A stretch of 56,490 bases of DNA. Origin: an uncultured Collinsella sp. GTDB taxonomy: Bacteria > Actinomycetota > Coriobacteriia > Coriobacteriales > Coriobacteriaceae. A model generated the notes under the pieces. It searched no databases, was not told the DNA's origin, and saw only the letters and a program-made list of their open reading frames with translations. The DNA lies in assembly GCA_900541185.1 (NCBI GenBank), contig UQIQ01000004.1, positions 1 through 56,490 on the forward strand. The letters are read 5' to 3'. The position numbers and the translations under genes are program-made. Shown one piece after another: positions 36,172 to 45,913 of the stretch. How positions within the stretch are numbered: the first letter of the stretch is position 1; each line of letters opens with the position of its first letter.

Positions 36172-38349
36172 CTAGGGGAGGAGCTTCATGGCGGCGTCGT
36201 GGGCGGCGTGCTCGTAGGTGTCGTCGAGGGGCTTGAGCGGCAGCAGGGCGGCGGCCTGTGCATCGCCACGGCGCTCGAGGGCATGGGCGATCAACCAGTC
36301 GGCGAGCTCGGGGTTCTTGGGCAGCGCCGGGCCATGCAGGTACGTGCCGATGACGCCCTTGTAGATCAGGCCCTCAAAGCCATCGTCGCCGTTGTTGCCG
36401 GTGCCCGTGACGACGGACGTTCCGAGCGGCGTGGCATCGGCGTCCAAAAGCGTGCGGCCGCCATGGTTCTCGAATCCCACAAAGGGCTCAGGTGCCAGGT
36501 CGGTTTTGACGGCTACGTTGCCGATCAGGCGGTCGGAGCCGCGTACGGTTTCGGCGGCAATGACCCCCAGACCCTCAATGCGATCCTCGCCCATATAGTA
36601 CGAACGGCCGAGCAGCTGATAGCTGCCGCAGATGGCGAGCAGCGAACCGCCGTCCTCAACATAGGCCGCGACCTTGTCTTTTTGGGCGAGCAGCTCGTGT
36701 GCCACAGCCAGCTGATCGCGGTCGGAGCCGCCGCCCATCATGACGATATCGGCGTCGGTGAGATCGAGCGCCTCGCCCATGCGGACCTCATCCACGCGAA
36801 CGGGGATGCCGCGCCAGGCGCAGCGGCGCTCGAGGGCGATGACGTTGCCGCCGTCGCCATAGAGGTTGAGAGCATCGGGGTATAGGTAGACGATGCGCAG
36901 CGGGCGCGAAAGCTCGACTGGCGCGATGCCGACGGGGACGGCACTGCCATCGGCACACGTTGCAGCGCGGGCAGCAACCGTGGCTGCATCGGCACCCTTC
37001 AGCCCATCGAGTTCTTTGACCAGCGGCGGGAAGGCCGTGTAGTTGGCGACGGCATAGAAAGTGTCGCCTGCGGCTTCATCCGCAACGGCGCCAATTGCCT
37101 GCGCGACGTCCGAGATAATCGCGGCATCGATGCCGGCGTACTTGAGGCGTACCTGCATGTCGTGCGCACGCGTGCCTCCGGCAAAGGCGACAAGACCCGG
37201 TGTGTCGGCGATGCGCTCGAAGTCGACGTCGTAGATCCACGAGACATCGTGGCCGTCGGCGTCGTTGTCGTTCAGGAAGAAGGCGCAGAGCCTGCCGCCT
37301 GCCGTTTTAATGGACTGGATCTGGCGATCGAAGCCCACGGGATTTTTGGCCAGGTTTGCCTCGACGGTACGGCCGGCGATCTCCCAGCGGCCCATACGTC
37401 CGCCGGCGGGGACGTAGGCATCGAGCGTAGGCTGTAGAAACGCCGTGTCCACGCCCAACTCGCGTGCGGCAAAGAAGGCGGCGGCAACGTTATAGACCAT
37501 GTACAGACCGTTGTAGCGTGTGGCGATGTGTACGGCAGCCGCGTCGGGCGCAGATCCAAAGACCAGGTCGAAGCCGTAGCCGTCGCAGCCGAGCTTCACG
37601 CCCGTCACACGGCGGACCAGTGCGGGGCGTGCCCAACCGCACGAGGGGCAATGGTATGCGCCAAGCTGGCCGTATTGCACGTAGTCGTACTCCAACGGGG
37701 CGTTGCACTGCGAGCAAAAGCGCGAGTCGCTAATGCGGTCGGACTCGGTGTCGGTGGCGCCGTCGATGCCAAAGGCAATACTCGCATTGGGAACGCGCGC
37801 GGCAATCGAGGCGCACAGCGGGTCGTCGGCGTTGTAGATGAGCGTCGTTGCCGGCGAAAGCTCCAACGCGTGGGCGATGACCTCCTGGGTGTGATCGATC
37901 TCGCCATAGCGATCTAGCTGGTCGCGGAACAGGTTGAGCAGCACAAAGTACGTCGGCTTGAGCTTGGGCAGAACGCGTACGGTGTAAAGCTCATCGCACT
38001 CAAAAACGCCCACGCGCTTGCCGCTGCTGGTGTGTTTAAGGCCGCCGCGGGCCTCGAGCAGAGCACCTACCACACCAGGCTCCATATTGTTGCCGGCACG
38101 GTTGCACACCACGGCAGCACCGCTGGCAGCAACGGCGTCGGCGATGAGGTTGGAAGTGGTGGTCTTGCCATTAGTACCCGTAATCACCACGCTGCGGTCG
38201 ACAAGGCCAGCGAGGTCGCTCAGCAACTCGGGGTCGATCTTCATGGCGATGCGGCCGGGGAGTACGCCGCCCTGGCGCTTAAGGACGGAGCGCAGCCCCC
38301 AGCGAGCGATATCGCTCGAGGTGCAGGCAAGAGATGAGCGGAGGTTCAT
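36172..38349 (-). CDS. MurT-GatD fusion: lipid II isoglutaminyl synthase
   Basis: The MurT/GatD complex amidates the D-glutamate of lipid II in peptidoglycan synthesis. Here both subunits are one 725-aa protein. Residues 1 to about 465 are MurT: P-loop ITGTNGKTTTSN (57-67), a four-cysteine ribbon (CSQCNAP ... CPSCGW) and the C-terminal DUF1727 region (GRMGRWEIAGR, NPVGFDRQI). From about 475 a GatD-like glutamine amidotransferase follows, with nucleophile Cys574 in LAICGSYQ and His672 in YLHGP. No frame break separates them. In most Gram-positive bacteria these are two adjacent genes. It ends an operon with two unknown genes upstream. Confidence 0.9.
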   Translation of the reverse strand: MNLRSSLACTSSDIARWGLRSVLKRQGGVLPGRIAMKIDPELLSDLAGLVDRSVVITGTNGKTTTSNLIADAVAASGAAVVCNRAGNNMEPGVVGALLEARGGLKHTSSGKRVGVFECDELYTVRVLPKLKPTYFVLLNLFRDQLDRYGEIDHTQEVIAHALELSPATTLIYNADDPLCASIAARVPNASIAFGIDGATDTESDRISDSRFCSQCNAPLEYDYVQYGQLGAYHCPSCGWARPALVRRVTGVKLGCDGYGFDLVFGSAPDAAAVHIATRYNGLYMVYNVAAAFFAARELGVDTAFLQPTLDAYVPAGGRMGRWEIAGRTVEANLAKNPVGFDRQIQSIKTAGGRLCAFFLNDNDADGHDVSWIYDVDFERIADTPGLVAFAGGTRAHDMQVRLKYAGIDAAIISDVAQAIGAVADEAAGDTFYAVANYTAFPPLVKELDGLKGADAATVAARAATCADGSAVPVGIAPVELSRPLRIVYLYPDALNLYGDGGNVIALERRCAWRGIPVRVDEVRMGEALDLTDADIVMMGGGSDRDQLAVAHELLAQKDKVAAYVEDGGSLLAICGSYQLLGRSYYMGEDRIEGLGVIAAETVRGSDRLIGNVAVKTDLAPEPFVGFENHGGRTLLDADATPLGTSVVTGTGNNGDDGFEGLIYKGVIGTYLHGPALPKNPELADWLIAHALERRGDAQAAALLPLKPLDDTYEHAAHDAAMKLLP

Positions 38350-38394
38350 GAAACCGTTCCTAACGTAAACGACATGGTCGGGTCGAGTGCGTCA

Positions 38395-39438
38395 CTAAAA
38401 TCCGTAGCGGCGCGCAAATTCCTGGGCAAGCTGCGATACATCTTCGCAGGCGTTGGCCCAGGGGGCAAAGTCGGGAGTGTCCGAGATAATGCCGTCCGCT
38501 TCCCAAACGGCCTGGTGCGAAAGATCCCAGGGATCGTGTGGCTCGGGCCGGCAGGGAAGGTACGGTGTCTGGTACATGGGGTTCAGTAAGAAGAACGCGC
38601 CACCCTCGCAGCGGTTGGCGAACTCACGCAGCGCGCGTGTCGCCGGGCGCATCTTGTTTGTTTTGAACAGCAGAATCGTGCGGGCGAGCAGATACCAAGG
38701 AGAGTTCTCGAGGGCATCGGCCCCCATCTGCTCCTCGAGCTGGTGGGCCAGGGCAAAAAAGCCGTCCTCGTCTTCCAAGCGAGCGAGGGCGAGTAACACG
38801 GTGCCTGCCGCTCGGGTGGGATAGCCTTCCGCCTTAAGAACACGGCGAGAATAGTTGACGGCAGCACGGTAGCGGGCGCTCGCCATGCACAGCTGCGAGA
38901 TGGCCTCGAGTGTGTGAAGCCACCCGATAAGCGCCGGCTCGCTCACGGTGAGCTCTGCCGCCGTCACGCCGTCCGTCAAAACTTTGTTGGCCCAGTAGTG
39001 CGGGGCCTCCATATCGAACCCGGGCACGCTTTGCTGCAGGTAATCGGCCGTGGTTGCCTCGAGCTTCATCAGGTCGCCCAGGCAGGCGTCAACGGGTGTG
39101 TCGGCCAGGATGATGGCGAGCAGCTGCGCGTCGACGGCCAGTGCATCGACGCGGACAATTTTGAGCAGCTCATCGCGCATGTCGTCGAACAGGCGATTAC
39201 GCGTCTGTTCGAACTCCTCGTCACTGCCCATGTCCTCGATGCGATGGAGCTCGTCGAGCAGGTGGCGATGAACACCGGCATAGGACAGCAGTGCCTGGGC
39301 ATGCTCGGTCTGCGCATACTTATGAGGGTTGACGCTCACGTCGTTATGGACAAGCTCGCGTGCTGCATCGGTGAGTTCGGGGTGCGACGCCAGATAGGTG
39401 CGCTCCAGGTAGGCGGGGATGTAGACGCTCGGATCCAT
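38395..39438 (-). CDS. Uncharacterised helical-repeat protein B
   Basis: Protein of 347 aa that I cannot name. It looks soluble and helical, with TPR-like stretches (YRAAVNYSRRVLKAEGYPTRAAGTVLLALARLEDE and similar, in pieces). It has no signal peptide or catalytic motif. Its start overlaps the stop of the preceding gene (TAATG), and MurT-GatD starts 45 nt after its stop. It shares layout and local patterns with that preceding gene (a TPR-like middle and an NPMYQTPYLP/SVPYLANTPL-type Pro/Tyr segment), so the two may be paralogues. Confidence 0.75.
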   Translation of the reverse strand: MDPSVYIPAYLERTYLASHPELTDAARELVHNDVSVNPHKYAQTEHAQALLSYAGVHRHLLDELHRIEDMGSDEEFEQTRNRLFDDMRDELLKIVRVDALAVDAQLLAIILADTPVDACLGDLMKLEATTADYLQQSVPGFDMEAPHYWANKVLTDGVTAAELTVSEPALIGWLHTLEAISQLCMASARYRAAVNYSRRVLKAEGYPTRAAGTVLLALARLEDEDGFFALAHQLEEQMGADALENSPWYLLARTILLFKTNKMRPATRALREFANRCEGGAFFLLNPMYQTPYLPCRPEPHDPWDLSHQAVWEADGIISDTPDFAPWANACEDVSQLAQEFARRYGF

Positions 39439-40514
39439 TAGAGGTCTCCTCCCTTAAACGGCAAACCCTGCTCGGCCGCCCGCAGTATGCGCTCATCGAT
39501 TTGGGAACGCACGATATCGTTGGTGGCGACCCAGGCGGCAAAACTGGCGTTGTCGGGGGCGCCCAGGCCCTCCTGCAGTACCGGCGTCGCCTCGGACAGC
39601 GCAAGGACAAGTTCGTCGGTGGAGCCCACACCCACGTTGACGCGGGCATAGACGCCATCGGGAAACTCGGTTTGGAAGTAGAGTGCCTCGGCTGCGTGCG
39701 GACACGAGCGCGCAAGGATGCGCAAATAGTGCTCGGCGCCCTCGTAGTCCAGCTCGCGCCAGGCAGCGCTCATCAGCGCGATGAGCGTCCACGGGTCCAA
39801 GTCGCGCTCCGCATCCTTGGGACGACGGCGCAGCGGCGTGTTGGCGAGATAGGGGACGGAGTGGGCAGAGCGAAAGCGCTTGAGCTCCTCGGCGGGGTAT
39901 TCGAGCTTTGCCATGGCGAGCATCGCGGTGTGGCGGACACCAGCGGGGTCGTTGGGCGCAAAGTCGAGGCTGCGGTTTGCGGCTGCGAGCGACATGCGAT
40001 AGCGGCCGCTAATGAGCGCGCGTGACGCAAGGGCGGCAAGCCAGCGCAGATAGGGGCGGCGCGTAAGGTCGCCTGCGGCCTCACGCTCGTAGGGGTCCTG
40101 CGCCGAGGCGATTTTGAGCGCCAGGTCATGCTCCACCTCGTCGCACTTGGACACCAGATACTGCACGTATTCCTCGTTGGATTCGGCGGTGAGCGCCGTC
40201 AGCATGCGCTGGGCATCCCGGTTGGCCGGGTCGAGTGCGGCTGCCTCGCGGAGCATGTTCTCGGCTGCGGCTTCTTCTTGCTCTGCCTGGGTATCGTCGG
40301 GGATAAAGGGAATGCGGTAGTCGACAGCCTCGACCACCTTGGCAATCAGATGCCCGGCGCGGTCGCGGTCGTGCACGATGAGCGGTGCGGGGTTGCGGGT
40401 GAATTGTTCCATCAGACGCTCTACGGCGGCAGCGTCGGTGAGCGGGATATTGTCGCGGCGCAAGGCCTCAAGAACGAGGCGATGGCAATCCTCTTGAATG
40501 GGATCGAATGCCAT
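39438..40514 (-). CDS. Uncharacterised helical-repeat protein A
   Basis: Protein of 358 aa without a recognised family. It has TPR-like helices (AAAENMLREAAALDPANRDAQRML; YRMSLAAANRSLDFAPNDPAG, split here) and a C-terminal segment DPWTLIALMSAAWRELDYEGAE, later SFAAWVATNDI. I start at ATG 40514, with AAGGAGG 4 nt upstream. It is first in the operon protein A - protein B - MurT-GatD, so a role in cell-envelope work is possible but is only inferred from context. Confidence 0.75.
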   Translation of the reverse strand: MAFDPIQEDCHRLVLEALRRDNIPLTDAAAVERLMEQFTRNPAPLIVHDRDRAGHLIAKVVEAVDYRIPFIPDDTQAEQEEAAAENMLREAAALDPANRDAQRMLTALTAESNEEYVQYLVSKCDEVEHDLALKIASAQDPYEREAAGDLTRRPYLRWLAALASRALISGRYRMSLAAANRSLDFAPNDPAGVRHTAMLAMAKLEYPAEELKRFRSAHSVPYLANTPLRRRPKDAERDLDPWTLIALMSAAWRELDYEGAEHYLRILARSCPHAAEALYFQTEFPDGVYARVNVGVGSTDELVLALSEATPVLQEGLGAPDNASFAAWVATNDIVRSQIDERILRAAEQGLPFKGGDL

Positions 40515-41014
40515 GGGGCCTCCTTTGCTGCGGTTAGGGTTCAAATGTTTCTATATAAAGTTCTAGTTTACCCGCATGTGGCACAACGGGGGTGCCGCAC
40601 TTGGACTTGCACCTTTGCACCACGAAGACGGATGTCGCACAAATGTCGGCACCTTGGACGACCGAGTGGTATCACAGTGCCGTAAACGGTCGATTTTTGG
40701 CGGCGAACGGGGCACATTTTGGAGAGGCACAGCCCCGCCCGGGATATGTGGTCAACCCTGATAAAACGTTTGCCCAGCTTGGGAGTATGAATGCCGCACA
40801 AGGGTCTTCAGGGATAGAAAAAACGTTTCATCATTGGCGGCTTTAGGTGAATAACTGACCAACCAGAACGGTAAAATAGTATTTGTCTGAGCGTTGAGAC
40901 GTTTAGACATCGCGCATTGTCATCGCCGGCAACGCGCAAACCGGTCCTAACGGAGCCAATTGGGTGCTCCGTTATATACGCAAGTCTAAGAGGGGCTTGT
41001 TTAGGAGGCACAGT
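40515..41014. other. Long intergenic region before the iron alcohol dehydrogenase
   Basis: No credible gene. The left part serves the minus-strand operon; its promoter probably includes TATATAAAG near 40550. The right part holds a possible -10 (TAAAAT, about 40873) and an ~140-nt leader with a hairpin TAACGGAGC / GCTCCGTTA at about 40949-40974. AGGAGG is at 41003-41008. Confidence 0.5.
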
Positions 41015-42238
41015 ATGGGACGTTTTACCAATCCTCGCGATCTGTACTTTGGTGAGGGCGCTCGCCACGAGGTGAAGAACCTCAAGGGCAAGAAGGCCAT
41101 CATCGTTTCTGGCGGCAGCTCTATGCGCCGCGGCGGGTTCCTGCAGGACGTCGAGAACGACCTTAAGGAAGGCGGTTTCGAGGTCAAGCTGTTCGAGGGC
41201 GTCGAGTCCGACCCGTCCATCGAGACGGTCATGAAGGGCGCCGAGGCCATGCGCGAGTTCGAGCCCGACTGGATTATCGCCATCGGTGGCGGCTCGCCCA
41301 TCGATGCCGCTAAGGCCATGTGGGTCTTCTACGAGTATCCCGAGGAGTCCTTCGATAACATCATCCAGCCGTTCAGCTTCCCCGAGCTGCGTCAGAAGGC
41401 TCATTTCTGCGCCATCTCCTCTACCTCCGGCACCGCTACCGAGGTCACCGCGTTCTCCGTCATTACCGACTACGCCAAGGGCATCAAATACCCGCTGGCC
41501 GACTTCAACATCACCCCTGATGTCGCCATCGTCGACCCCGAGCTCACCTACACCATGCCCGCCAAGCTGTGCGCTCACACCGGCATGGATGCTCTGACCC
41601 ACTGCATGGAGGCCTACGTTTCCACCTGCGCCTCTATGTTCACCGACGCCAACGCTCTGCACGGCATCCGCGAGATCGTCGAGTGGCTGCCCAAGTCCTA
41701 TGCTGGCGACCATGAGGCCCGTCAGCACATGCACGAGGCTCAGTGCATCGCCGGTATCGCCTTCTCCTCGGGCCTGCTCGGCATCGTTCACTCCATGGCT
41801 CACAAGACCGGTGCTGCCTTCGAGAACGGCCACATCATCCACGGTGCCGCTAACGCCATGTACCTGGGCAAGGTCATCCAGTGGAACTCCAAGGATCCCC
41901 GTGCTGCCGAGCGTTACGCTTACGTGGCCAAGGAGATCCTGCACCTTCCCGGCGAGACCAACGAGGAGCTCATCGCTGCGCTCGTCCAGAAGATCCGCGA
42001 CCTCAACGACCAGCTCAACATTCCGCAGTCCATCAAGGATTACGCGAATGGTGGCGTGAAGGTCGACGCCGAGAACCCGCAGATGGTTTCCGAGGAGGAG
42101 TTCCTCGCCAAGCTGCCCGAGATCGCCGCGAACGCCGAGCAGGACGCCTGCACGCCCGAGAACCCGCGTGAGACCAAGGCTGCCGACTTCGAGAAGATCC
42201 TCAAGGCCTGCTACTACGACACCGATATCGATTTCTAA
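41015..42238 (+). CDS. Iron-containing alcohol dehydrogenase
   Basis: Group III (Fe-dependent) NAD(P)H alcohol dehydrogenase of 407 aa. It reduces aldehydes to alcohols during fermentation or the reverse. The cofactor loop is IAIGGGSPIDAAKAMW. The metal ligands are Asp192, His196, His259 and His273, with spacings 4-63-14, the same as in the FucO/lactaldehyde reductase family. ATG 41015 has AGGAGG upstream. Substrate could be butanal, propanediol-type or another aldehyde. Followed by a terminator and then gldA. Confidence 0.93.
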   Translation: MGRFTNPRDLYFGEGARHEVKNLKGKKAIIVSGGSSMRRGGFLQDVENDLKEGGFEVKLFEGVESDPSIETVMKGAEAMREFEPDWIIAIGGGSPIDAAKAMWVFYEYPEESFDNIIQPFSFPELRQKAHFCAISSTSGTATEVTAFSVITDYAKGIKYPLADFNITPDVAIVDPELTYTMPAKLCAHTGMDALTHCMEAYVSTCASMFTDANALHGIREIVEWLPKSYAGDHEARQHMHEAQCIAGIAFSSGLLGIVHSMAHKTGAAFENGHIIHGAANAMYLGKVIQWNSKDPRAAERYAYVAKEILHLPGETNEELIAALVQKIRDLNDQLNIPQSIKDYANGGVKVDAENPQMVSEEEFLAKLPEIAANAEQDACTPENPRETKAADFEKILKACYYDTDIDF

Positions 42239-42259
42239 TCGACTCTTGTTATCGTAACG

Positions 42260-42298
42260 AGGGGCTCCGCACGTATCTGTACGGAGCCCCTTTCTTTT
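42260..42298 (+). terminator. Terminator after the iron alcohol dehydrogenase
   Basis: GGGGCTCCG / CGGAGCCCC hairpin (42261-42290) followed by TTTCTTTTTT. Confidence 0.9.
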
Positions 42299-42316
42299 TT
42301 AGAGAATGGGATAGTT

Positions 42317-43417
42317 ATGGCTGCAATTTTCAATAGCCCCAGCAAGTACATCCAGGGTCCGGACGAGCTCGCCAAGCTCGGCTCCTATGTCGAGCCGCTC
42401 GGCGCTAAGGCCCTCGTCATCGTGACGCCTTCGGGCAAGAAGCGCGTCGGTGCCAAGATCGAGGGCGGCTTTGCCGAGGCTAAGGCCGAGCTGCTGTTTG
42501 AGGACTTTAACGGCGAGTGCTCCAAGGGCGAGGTCGATCGCCTGGTTGCGCTCGCTCGCGACAACGGTTGCGACATCATCGTCGGCGTCGGTGGCGGCAA
42601 GATTCTCGACACCGCGAAGGCCGTCGCCTATTACCTGGAGTCCCCGGTTATCATTTGCCCCACCATTGCTTCGACCGATGCCCCGTGTTCGGCGCTTTCG
42701 GTGCTCTATACCGATGACGGCCAGTTCGACAAATACCTCTTCCTTAAGGCAAACCCCAATATCGTCCTTATGGATACGACGGTTATCGCGGCGAGCCCGG
42801 TGCGCCTGACGGTTTCCGGTATGGGCGATGCGCTCGCAACCTATTTCGAGGCTCAGGCGACGCACGATGCCGACGGCGGCACCTGCGCCGGCGGCAAGGG
42901 CGGAATGGCCGGTCTGGCGCTCGCCAAGCTCTGCTACGAGACGCTTATGGCCGATGGCGTCAAGGCCAAGGTCGCGCTGGAGAAGGGCGCGCTCACGCCT
43001 GCCGTCGAGCACATCATCGAGGCCAATACGCTGCTTTCGGGCATTGGCTTTGAGAGCTCGGGCCTTGCTGCTGCTCATGCCATCCACAATGGCCTGACGA
43101 TGCTGCCCGAGTGCCACGGCATGTATCACGGCGAGAAGGTCGCCTTTGGCACTATCGTCCAGCTGGTACTCGAGGATGCCCCGACTGAGAAACTCGAGGA
43201 AGTCTTGGGCTTCTGCATTGAGCTTGGCCTGCCGGTCACGATGAAGGAACTTGGCGTTGCCGAGCTTACGCGCGAGAAGGCCATGATTGTTGCCGAGGCC
43301 GCGTGCGCGCCCGAGGACACCATGTGCAACATGCCGTTTGAGGTGACGCCCGAGATGGTCGCAAACGCCATCCTGGGTGCCGACGCACTGGGTCACTACT
43401 ACCTTATGGATGAGTAA
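42317..43417 (+). CDS. gldA: Glycerol dehydrogenase
   Basis: NAD-dependent, zinc-type enzyme of 366 aa oxidising glycerol to dihydroxyacetone. Motifs include the IVGVGGGKILDTAKA nucleotide loop, PTIASTDAPCSALSV, the metal Asp in MGDALATYFEA, and the metal His residues in AAHAIHNG and CHGMYHGEKVAFG. Length is standard. It lies directly after the iron alcohol dehydrogenase terminator and has its own terminator, so the two related dehydrogenases are separate units. Confidence 0.94.
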   Translation: MAAIFNSPSKYIQGPDELAKLGSYVEPLGAKALVIVTPSGKKRVGAKIEGGFAEAKAELLFEDFNGECSKGEVDRLVALARDNGCDIIVGVGGGKILDTAKAVAYYLESPVIICPTIASTDAPCSALSVLYTDDGQFDKYLFLKANPNIVLMDTTVIAASPVRLTVSGMGDALATYFEAQATHDADGGTCAGGKGGMAGLALAKLCYETLMADGVKAKVALEKGALTPAVEHIIEANTLLSGIGFESSGLAAAHAIHNGLTMLPECHGMYHGEKVAFGTIVQLVLEDAPTEKLEEVLGFCIELGLPVTMKELGVAELTREKAMIVAEAACAPEDTMCNMPFEVTPEMVANAILGADALGHYYLMDE

Positions 43418-43431
43418 ACTTAGGTAAGGAA

Positions 43432-43465
43432 GGGGCAAAGCCAGCAGATGGCTTTGCCCCTTTTT
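43432..43465 (+). terminator. gldA terminator
   Basis: GGGGCAAAGCC / GGCTTTGCCCC hairpin followed by TTTTT. About 20 nt later, AAAGGGGTCAGGTTAGTTG at 43476-43494 resembles the core of the palindromic repeats at 1282 and 36131. Confidence 0.92.
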
Positions 43466-43548
43466 GCTATGGTGCAAAGGGGTCAGGTTAGTTGAACCAA
43501 AGAAGGCGGGGTAGGCCTGCGATGAGGTTTTGCCCCGCCCTCGTTTGA

Positions 43549-44505
43549 CTACAGCTCGCAAACGTTTTGCGCGCGACCCTCGACGTAGGCGACGACGTTG
43601 TCGAACTCAATCTTGGCGCGGCGCTGCATGGCCTCGTGCGTAAGGAAGCCTACATGTGGTGTGAAGGTGCAGTTCTTGGCGTTGACGAGCGCGTAGTCGG
43701 CGGGGATGGGCGGCTCCATATCAAAGACGTCGATGCCGGCACCGGCGAGCTTATCGTCGTTGAGTGCCTGGGCAAGGGCATCGTTATCCACGATGGCACC
43801 GCGGGCGCAGTTGATAAAGACGGCACCGTCCTTCATCTGGGCGAACTGCTCGGTGCCAAAGCTCTTGCGCGTGGTGTCATTGTTAGGCAGGTGCAGGCTT
43901 ACGATATCGGACTCGGCGAGCAACTGCTCGAGCGAAACCTGCTCAATGCCGGTCTCGGCTGCCTCGGGATGCTCGTGGCGGGCATATCCCAGCACGCGGG
44001 CGCCAAAGGCCTTAAAGAGACGACCCGTGGCGCAGCCGATCTTACCGCAGCCCACGATACCCACGGTCTTGTCGCGGATCTCGGTGCCCATTAGGCCGGC
44101 GCTCGTCTTGCCGCTGCGGACGGCGGCATCGGCGGCGCCCACCTTGCGCAGCACGTCGATGGTCAGGCCAAGGGTGAGCTCGGTGACCGAAACGTCGGAG
44201 TAGCCGGCGCAGTTGCGAACCTCAACACCGCGCTCACGGCAGGCGGAAAGCCCCACGTGGTCGATGCCCGTAAAGGCAACGGCGATCATCTTGAGCGCAT
44301 CGGCGCCGGCGACGACCTCGGCAGGGTAGGGGTTGTTGGCGATCATGACGACCTCGGCGCCCTCGCTGCGTCGAGCGAGCTCGGCCGGATCGGTTGTTTT
44401 GGTATCGAAATAGACAAACTCGTGTCCGGCGTCCTTAAGGGGTGCGGAGAGCCTGTCGATGGTCTGCTCGGGTACTCCCAACGGTTCGATCAGGGCAATC
44501 TTCAT
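43549..44505 (-). CDS. D-2-hydroxyacid dehydrogenase family protein
   Basis: NAD-dependent dehydrogenase of 318 aa. It has the Rossmann motif VGIVGCGKIGCATG, catalytic Arg in INCARGAIVD, Glu in DVFDMEPP and His in TPHVGF. Substrate is unknown; hydroxypyruvate, glyoxylate or phosphoglycerate-like acids are usual. ATG 44505 has GAGGAG upstream on the minus strand; an open extension of about 67 codons upstream lacks a start signal. Single gene. Confidence 0.9.
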   Translation of the reverse strand: MKIALIEPLGVPEQTIDRLSAPLKDAGHEFVYFDTKTTDPAELARRSEGAEVVMIANNPYPAEVVAGADALKMIAVAFTGIDHVGLSACRERGVEVRNCAGYSDVSVTELTLGLTIDVLRKVGAADAAVRSGKTSAGLMGTEIRDKTVGIVGCGKIGCATGRLFKAFGARVLGYARHEHPEAAETGIEQVSLEQLLAESDIVSLHLPNNDTTRKSFGTEQFAQMKDGAVFINCARGAIVDNDALAQALNDDKLAGAGIDVFDMEPPIPADYALVNAKNCTFTPHVGFLTHEAMQRRAKIEFDNVVAYVEGRAQNVCEL

Positions 44506-44659
44506 CTTGTGACTCCTCAATAAACCTAGGCGATTAGGCTGGCAATAGATTGTAGGTCTATTTGCCGCAAAGATGCTCCGCGTGTAATTTGCCCGAGGCG
44601 TGGGCCGATGGCGTATCATTATCTCTTGCTTGTTTGCACTGCTCAGGGAGGGGCCGCGC

Positions 44660-45913
44660 ATGGCGCAGGAACACGATCTGTTTGATGACATTATCGAGAT
44701 CAGCAAGGGTTTCGACTTTCTTAAAAACCCGCTTGGCGGTGTGACCGATGCACTCGATCCGTCGGCGCCTCAATGGAATCCTGCTGACTACAAGGAGCGC
44801 CCGCGCGGCAACACCATTCCGTGCCTGACCTGCAAAAACGAAAAGAGCGGCTGCACCGCGTGCATGGACGTGTGCCCGGTCAACGCTATCGAGGTCGAGG
44901 AAGACTCCATCGAGATCCTCGACTCCTGTCGCAAGTGCGGCCTGTGCGCCGCTGCCTGTCCGACCGAGGCAATCATCTCGCCGCGCCTGGCGCCCAAAAA
45001 CGTCTACGACGACATTGTCTCGGCGGCTACGAGCCACGAGACCGCCTACGTCACCTGCACGCGTGCCCTTAAGCGCATGCCGCGCGAGAACGAAGTCGTC
45101 GTTGCCTGCGTGGGCGATATTACGGCCGAGACCTGGTTCTCGGTACTGGCAGACTATCCCAACGTGAGTGTGTACCTGCCGTTGGGCGTGTGCGATAAAT
45201 GCCGCAACACCGGCGGTGAGGACATTCTGGGCGAGGCGATTGCGAAGGCCGAGGAGTGGTCCGGCACGGGTATGGGCTTGGAGGTCGACTCCAAGAGCCT
45301 CAAATGCCATAAGCGCCGCGAGTACGAGCGCAAGGAGTACATGGAAAAGATCGCCCGCACCACGGGCCTGACGGTGACCAAGCTCAATCCGGCGACGGCG
45401 GCGCTGGCCTCGGTGACGCAAAAGCTCAAGGCCCATCGCCATCAGATTACCCAGCTGGAGCGCACGCTCAACACCATGTGCGGCACCACGACGACCAAGC
45501 GTCGCCGTTCGCTCACGCACGGGCGGCAGCTGGTACTCTCGACGCTGCAAAACCATCCCGAGCTTGCCCAGAACATGCAGGTGAGCACGCCGGAGTGCGA
45601 TTTTGACAAGTGCACGTCGTGCGGCGAGTGCGTCAACGTGTGCCCTACGTTTGCCTGCGATTTGGTGGGAAGCGGTCGCTTTGCACTGGAGTCTACCTAT
45701 TGCCTAGGTTGCGGGGCCTGCGTCAAGGTGTGCCCCGAGCATGCGCTCAAGCTGGTCGAGCACGATGCGTCCAATCTGGTCGTTGTCGACCCCGAGGCCG
45801 AGGAAAAGGCCGCTCAGAAGGCCAAGGCCCACGAGGAGGCCGAGAAGGTCAAGGCCGAGGCAAAGGCCAAGCTCGATAAGATGCTCGACCAAGTGGAGAA
45901 GCTCGCGGACTAG
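44660..45913 (+). CDS. Polyferredoxin-type 4Fe-4S protein
   Basis: Protein of 417 aa with two pairs of ferredoxin motifs, one at each end. The N-terminal set has CLTCKNEKSGCTACMDVCP and CRKCGLCAAACP (about residues 55-101); the C-terminal set has CTSCGECVNVCP and CLGCGACVKVCP (about 318-360). A middle domain with VACVGDITAETWF and VCDKCRNTGG resembles corrinoid/HdrA- or MvhD-associated cysteine domains. The tail is a charged Lys/Glu/Ala coiled coil. It probably relays electrons for an oxidoreductase that is not in the window. Start at ATG 44660 after GGGAGGGG. Confidence 0.85.
   Translation: MAQEHDLFDDIIEISKGFDFLKNPLGGVTDALDPSAPQWNPADYKERPRGNTIPCLTCKNEKSGCTACMDVCPVNAIEVEEDSIEILDSCRKCGLCAAACPTEAIISPRLAPKNVYDDIVSAATSHETAYVTCTRALKRMPRENEVVVACVGDITAETWFSVLADYPNVSVYLPLGVCDKCRNTGGEDILGEAIAKAEEWSGTGMGLEVDSKSLKCHKRREYERKEYMEKIARTTGLTVTKLNPATAALASVTQKLKAHRHQITQLERTLNTMCGTTTTKRRRSLTHGRQLVLSTLQNHPELAQNMQVSTPECDFDKCTSCGECVNVCPTFACDLVGSGRFALESTYCLGCGACVKVCPEHALKLVEHDASNLVVVDPEAEEKAAQKAKAHEEAEKVKAEAKAKLDKMLDQVEKLAD

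Noticed and set aside
40553..40845. Short plus-strand frames between protein A and the iron alcohol dehydrogenase
   Set aside because: No ribosome binding site, no pattern and overlapping frames; treated as intergenic.
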